Positions 6,158 through 8,776 of a DNA stretch of 8,776 nucleotides are shown here, piece by piece. The notes beneath the pieces were generated by a model. That model was not told the DNA's origin. It saw nothing but the letters and a program-made list of their open reading frames with translations, and made no database searches. The stretch spans positions 43,029 to 51,804 of the forward strand of contig PBSR01000006.1 of the NCBI GenBank assembly GCA_002726335.1, written 5' to 3'. Both the position numbers and the translations under genes were made by a program. How positions within the stretch are numbered: the stretch's first letter is position 1; every line of letters starts with the position of its first letter. The stretch comes from Gemmatimonadaceae bacterium (lineage in GTDB: Bacteria > Latescibacterota > UBA2968 > UBA8231).

Positions 6158-7552
6158 GTGAACAGCCGCAACGACAACCGACGGGCGTACCAGAACGTCC
6201 GACTGCCCGAAACCCCGACCTCGACGCATCTGCGGGCCGCCGCCGCCGACTACGCCGCCATCGCGTCGACGATGATGACCGCCATTGTCGATCGCAGTGA
6301 GGCCCGCGCCGACTACCCCTTCGTCGACACCAAACTCGACCTGATCACGGGCAGGGACTTTGCGCCCGACGATCCGATTCGCGGTCGTGATGCCATCTAT
6401 GGCTGGATCCAGGGTCGGGGTCTGGAGGCACTGGCAGGGCACGCACGATGGTGGGAGAAACGCGGGGAAGAGGCCGATCTTGTGGCGCGGATTCGCCCAC
6501 TGGCCGCAGGTGTGCTGGCGCAGCTGCGCCACATGCGAGCCCGGAACGCGGGTCATCTGTCCTTCTTCATGACAACCGCAGGAGAACCCTTCCGGCTCGA
6601 TGACGAAAGTCGCCCGGTGTCCTTCTCCCTGGCGCCCGATTCTGCCTACGGGTTCAGCGACCTGTTCTGCGCCAAGGGCATGTTCGCCGCCGCCGACTGG
6701 CTGGGTGACGGTGAGGCCCGGGCCGAAGCGCTGACCTACATCCACGCCGTGGACGACACCATCCACGCCCGCACCTTTCGCTCAGATCAGATCTCGCTGG
6801 ATCCGAAAAACCGCGCCGAGCCACGCGCCGGTTATCACACACACGGGGCGGCCATGATCCAGTTGGGGGCGTGGGCCATGCTGGTGAGCGCGGCGGAAGA
6901 GGGTGCCGTCAATGGGGGTCTGAGGCTGATCGATTACGAGCTGACGAACCACGCCAACCTCGATCATCGCTGGTCACATCTCCAGCACGGTGACTTCTGG
7001 GAAGCCGTCGACGATGAAGGTCAGCCGTACGTCGAGCCAGACGGGGTGATCCTGTCCGATCCGGGGCACTCGCTGGAGTTCGTCGGCCTGGCGATGAAGT
7101 TTATCCTGGCCGCCGACCCGGTGGCCACGACAGCACAGCATCAACGCCTGGCAGCAGCCAAGGCGAAGATGAACCCGCTTCTCCAGCGCAACTTTCGCAA
7201 TGGCTACCTGCCCGGGCCGCAGGGAATCTCCAAGGCCTTCGACCTGGTCACGCGGCGCCAGCTGAACACGGACATGCCCTGGTGGAACCTGCCGGAGACG
7301 ATCCGCGCCGCCGCTTTCTGCCTGCATGCAGCCGAGTCAGAGGCGGAACGGGCCCAGTGTCTGCAGATCCTGCGCGACTGCCACAATGCCTTCCGTGAAT
7401 TCATCCGGCCCGATCTGCATCTGATGGCATATCAGACGCGGGACGAATGTGGTCTGCCAGTGGCCGCCATTCCGGCGACAGCTGACGCCGACCCCGGGTA
7501 CCACACAGGCCTGAGTCTGCTGGACGCAATCGATCAGCTAGACCGCCTCTGA
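6158..7552 (+). CDS. N-acylglucosamine 2-epimerase (AGE) family protein
   Basis: The protein has 464 residues, somewhat longer than the usual 390-430, and an (alpha/alpha)6-barrel is indicated throughout. SFSLAPDSAYGFSDLFCAKGMFAAADWLGD (155-184) corresponds to the middle helices with a Tyr-Gly turn. EPDGVILSDPGHSLEFVGLAMKFI (293-316) carries the family hallmark PGHSLE, with H304 a likely catalytic histidine. MPWWNLPETIRAAAFCLHA (373-391) is the WW..PE...A helix, and DPGYHTG (445-451) gives a second candidate histidine, H449. AGE-fold enzymes interconvert sugars at C2 (GlcNAc/ManNAc, cellobiose epimerase, mannose isomerase). Substrate class cannot be assigned from sequence. The first 25 residues are polar and precede the barrel. 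No signal peptide is seen, so the enzyme is probably cytoplasmic. Its stop codon touches that of the convergent dipeptidase gene. Confidence 0.85.
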   Translation: MNSRNDNRRAYQNVRLPETPTSTHLRAAAADYAAIASTMMTAIVDRSEARADYPFVDTKLDLITGRDFAPDDPIRGRDAIYGWIQGRGLEALAGHARWWEKRGEEADLVARIRPLAAGVLAQLRHMRARNAGHLSFFMTTAGEPFRLDDESRPVSFSLAPDSAYGFSDLFCAKGMFAAADWLGDGEARAEALTYIHAVDDTIHARTFRSDQISLDPKNRAEPRAGYHTHGAAMIQLGAWAMLVSAAEEGAVNGGLRLIDYELTNHANLDHRWSHLQHGDFWEAVDDEGQPYVEPDGVILSDPGHSLEFVGLAMKFILAADPVATTAQHQRLAAAKAKMNPLLQRNFRNGYLPGPQGISKAFDLVTRRQLNTDMPWWNLPETIRAAAFCLHAAESEAERAQCLQILRDCHNAFREFIRPDLHLMAYQTRDECGLPVAAIPATADADPGYHTGLSLLDAIDQLDRL

Positions 7553-7560
7553 TCAGGCGG
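7543..7560. terminator. Hairpin spanning two abutting stop codons
   Basis: CCGCCT (7543-7548) and AGGCGG (7555-7560) form a 6-bp stem around the six bases CTGATC. The stop TGA of the AGE gene (7550-7552) and the complement of the dipeptidase stop (TCA, 7553-7555) lie inside. It is the only inverted repeat where both transcripts must end, so a bidirectional end structure is plausible. No T-run follows on either strand, which argues against a strong intrinsic terminator. Confidence 0.3.
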
Positions 7561-8611
7561 GCAGGTGTTCGAGAAAGAATCGCTCCCAGTTGCCGTGCAT
7601 GAAGCGCGCCACGTCCTCGTCGCTGAAGCCTCGGGCTGACAGCAGGGGGGCCAGTTTCTGCAGATCGGCGATGGTGCCACAGTCGTGGGGTGTCTGCTCG
7701 TTGCCGTAGCCACCGTCGAGGTCGCTGCCGACGCCGACGTGGTCGGCGTTCCCCGCCAGGTCGCAGATATGGACGATATGGTCGACGAGATCATCCAGGG
7801 AAATGACTTCGGGTTGCGTCTCGTCCTTGATCCATCCCGGGTAGATCATCCAGGCATCGAGGGCGGCACCGATGATGCCCCCGCGTTCGATGATGGCCTT
7901 GATCTGTTCGTCGGTGAACTGCCGGCAGCCGGGAACCAGGGCCCGGCAGTTGTTGTGGCTGGCCAGCACCGGCCCGGAGAAAACCTCCAGTGTTTCGAAG
8001 AAGGCGGTGTCAGCCAGGTGGGTGAGGTCGACGATCATGCCGGCGTCGGCCATGGCGGCCAAAAGGGGGCGACCCCGTTCGGTGAGACCGCCCTCGGTGT
8101 CGGTGCCGAAGGCATAGGCGGAGAAGCCGTAGTGCGACAGGCCGACCACTCGCAGCCCGTCCTCCCACCAGGAAGCCACCTGTTCGGCGTCGACGATGGG
8201 GTCGGCCCCCTCCATGCTGAGGATGTAGCCGAGGGGCGTGGCCTCCGGATCTTCCCGCCAGGCCTTCATGTGGGCAGCCAGACCGGCCCGATCGTGCACC
8301 TGTCGCAGCTTGCCCTGGGATTCGAGAACGCGGTAGTAGGCCAGCTGGCCCTGAGCCTTGCCGTAGGCGATGGCCTGGTTGGCGGCGCCGGTGGCTGGCG
8401 ATCCGGGCCAGGCGACGCGACAGATGACGGTAGCCAGCGACAGGGCGACCTCACCCTTGCGCATCTCGGGTAAGGTCGTGGTGCCGCGGGCGCGGCCTTT
8501 CTGGGTCATGTCGGCTTCGAGCCGACGCAGCTCATGGACATCGAGCTCGAGATCGCGGTCCCAGTTGAGGGCATTCATCGACAGGTCGAGGTGGGCGTCG
8601 ATCAGGATCAT
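7553..8611 (-). CDS. Membrane-dipeptidase family (M19) metallopeptidase, cytosolic form
   Basis: The protein has 352 residues, the normal size for bacterial M19 enzymes, starting at ATG 8609-8611 with GGAGA (complement of 8616-8620) 4 bases upstream. The zinc ligands are all recognisable: H7 and D9 in MILIDAHLDLS, the bridging E134 in LSMEGADPI, H198 in VDLTHLAD and H219 in VLASHNNCRA, with the catalytic-region Asp D297 in VGVGSDLDGG. The family hydrolyses dipeptides, including those with D-residues at the second position, and some members act on beta-lactams or N-acyl-D-amino acids. No signal peptide is present (the HxD motif begins at residue 7), so despite the family name it is probably cytosolic, perhaps in peptide or cell-wall recycling. 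The insertion-sequence remnant upstream may supply or have displaced its promoter. Confidence 0.92.
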   Translation of the reverse strand: MILIDAHLDLSMNALNWDRDLELDVHELRRLEADMTQKGRARGTTTLPEMRKGEVALSLATVICRVAWPGSPATGAANQAIAYGKAQGQLAYYRVLESQGKLRQVHDRAGLAAHMKAWREDPEATPLGYILSMEGADPIVDAEQVASWWEDGLRVVGLSHYGFSAYAFGTDTEGGLTERGRPLLAAMADAGMIVDLTHLADTAFFETLEVFSGPVLASHNNCRALVPGCRQFTDEQIKAIIERGGIIGAALDAWMIYPGWIKDETQPEVISLDDLVDHIVHICDLAGNADHVGVGSDLDGGYGNEQTPHDCGTIADLQKLAPLLSARGFSDEDVARFMHGNWERFFLEHLPA

Positions 8612-8692
8612 GGGGTCTCCAGCAGACTGTCTGTTGTGAGTGCGGGGAGAGTGTGCGAGCTTGTAGTGCTTACGACCTATGTGGAGATGTGG
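8612..8692. other. 81-base gap upstream of the dipeptidase gene, probably including an IS end
   Basis: Between the dipeptidase start and the transposase stop I see only short structures: the imperfect palindrome CAGAC-T-GTCTG (8623-8633) and a TA at 8664-8665. After that TA the sequence GTGCTTACGACCTATGTGG (8666-8684) could be the terminal inverted repeat of the element whose transposase ends at 8693. IS630-type elements insert at TA. The partner end is outside the window, so this is unverified. Confidence 0.35.
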
Positions 8693-8776
8693 CTAGTGTC
8701 GTGTCTCAGAGATTCGCTCACAAAGTCTCTTAACCTTGGCGAGGATCGAATCTGCAGTGGCGGTCCAGGTGAATGG
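8666..8776 (-). mobile_element. Partial IS630-family insertion sequence, proposed end at about 8666
   Basis: The boundary is inferred from the transposase tail (stop at 8693) and a preceding TA dinucleotide (8664-8665) at the expected short distance. Only one end is in the window. The call rests on the transposase remnant; the exact terminus is a guess. Confidence 0.45.
8693..8776 (-). CDS. IS630-type transposase, C-terminal 27 residues (gene continues beyond window)
   Basis: Read on the minus strand from the right edge, bases 8776 to 8693 are open and end in TAG. They give PFTWTATADSILAKVKRLCE followed by RISETRH. The pattern PF.WT..AD.IL.K..R...RIS.T.H is the characteristic end of IS630/Tc1-mariner-type transposases, after the DDE catalytic core, which lies outside the window. 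Because there is no start inside the window and only 27 codons, it would be missed by length filters. Whether the full gene is intact cannot be seen. The element points away from the dipeptidase gene's upstream side, with its 3' end about 80 bases from the dipeptidase start. Confidence 0.72.
   Translation of the reverse strand, partial: PFTWTATADSILAKVKRLCERISETRH

Noticed and set aside
6119..6766. Upstream extension of the tautomerase frame to an in-frame start at 6766, giving a 345-residue protein
   Set aside because: The extra 216 residues are low-complexity antisense of the well-supported AGE gene. The internal ATG at 6118 has a good ribosome site and gives a protein of normal family length.
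7685..8473. Open frame of 262 codons on the plus strand
   Set aside because: Antisense of the M19 dipeptidase, whose zinc ligands are all identifiable on the minus strand.
1..8776. CRISPR array, tRNA or rRNA genes
   Set aside because: No regularly spaced repeats and no cloverleaf or rRNA-like stretch were seen by eye on either strand; a covariance-model scan would be needed to exclude small RNAs.

Overview
The window is GC-rich, densely coded bacterial DNA from what looks like an environmental Gram-negative lineage. There are nine essentially complete or partial protein genes on both strands, mostly abutting or overlapping, plus the tail of a transposase at the right edge. The mix (a phytanoyl-CoA dioxygenase-like oxygenase, a MOSC protein, an AGE-fold epimerase, a cytosolic M19 dipeptidase, and a large orphan protein) recalls genomes assembled from metagenomes of the Latescibacterota/Poribacteria/Planctomycetes kind. 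That placement is a weak inference from gene content only; no rRNA, tRNA or marker gene is present.

Layout, left to right. Bases 1-492 (+) are the C-terminal part of an SGNH/GDSL-type hydrolase whose start lies outside the window. A 97-nt convergent gap with short direct repeats and a hairpin follows. A 690-residue soluble protein of unknown function runs on the minus strand (590-2662). It is divergent from a plus-strand group: a LysE/RhtB-type exporter (2838-3452), a MOSC-domain protein (3493-4050) and a PhyH-family Fe(II)/2-oxoglutarate oxygenase (4064-4975). The 175-nt divergent gap between them (2663-2837) holds a 16-bp perfect palindrome, a flanking 9-bp inverted repeat and a second strong hairpin. 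On the minus strand come a tautomerase-superfamily protein (5729-6118) and a GNAT acetyltransferase (4992-5732), joined by a 4-base GTGA overlap. Only 39 bases separate the tautomerase start from a divergent AGE-type epimerase/isomerase (6158-7552). That gene ends exactly against the stop codon of a minus-strand M19 dipeptidase (7553-8611), so the two stops form TGATCA inside a hairpin. The right edge (8693-8776, minus) carries the C-terminal 27 residues of an IS630-type transposase, too short to stand out as an ORF.

How the genes work together: three transcription units can be inferred from spacing, namely lysE-MOSC-phyH, tautomerase-GNAT, and several single genes. Nothing in the sequence establishes a shared pathway. 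I did not find a convincing new multi-gene system. The items most worth following up are the orphan 690-residue protein with a possible decayed metallopeptidase helix, the tautomerase that lacks the catalytic Pro-1, the nested palindromes, and the transposon end next to the dipeptidase promoter.
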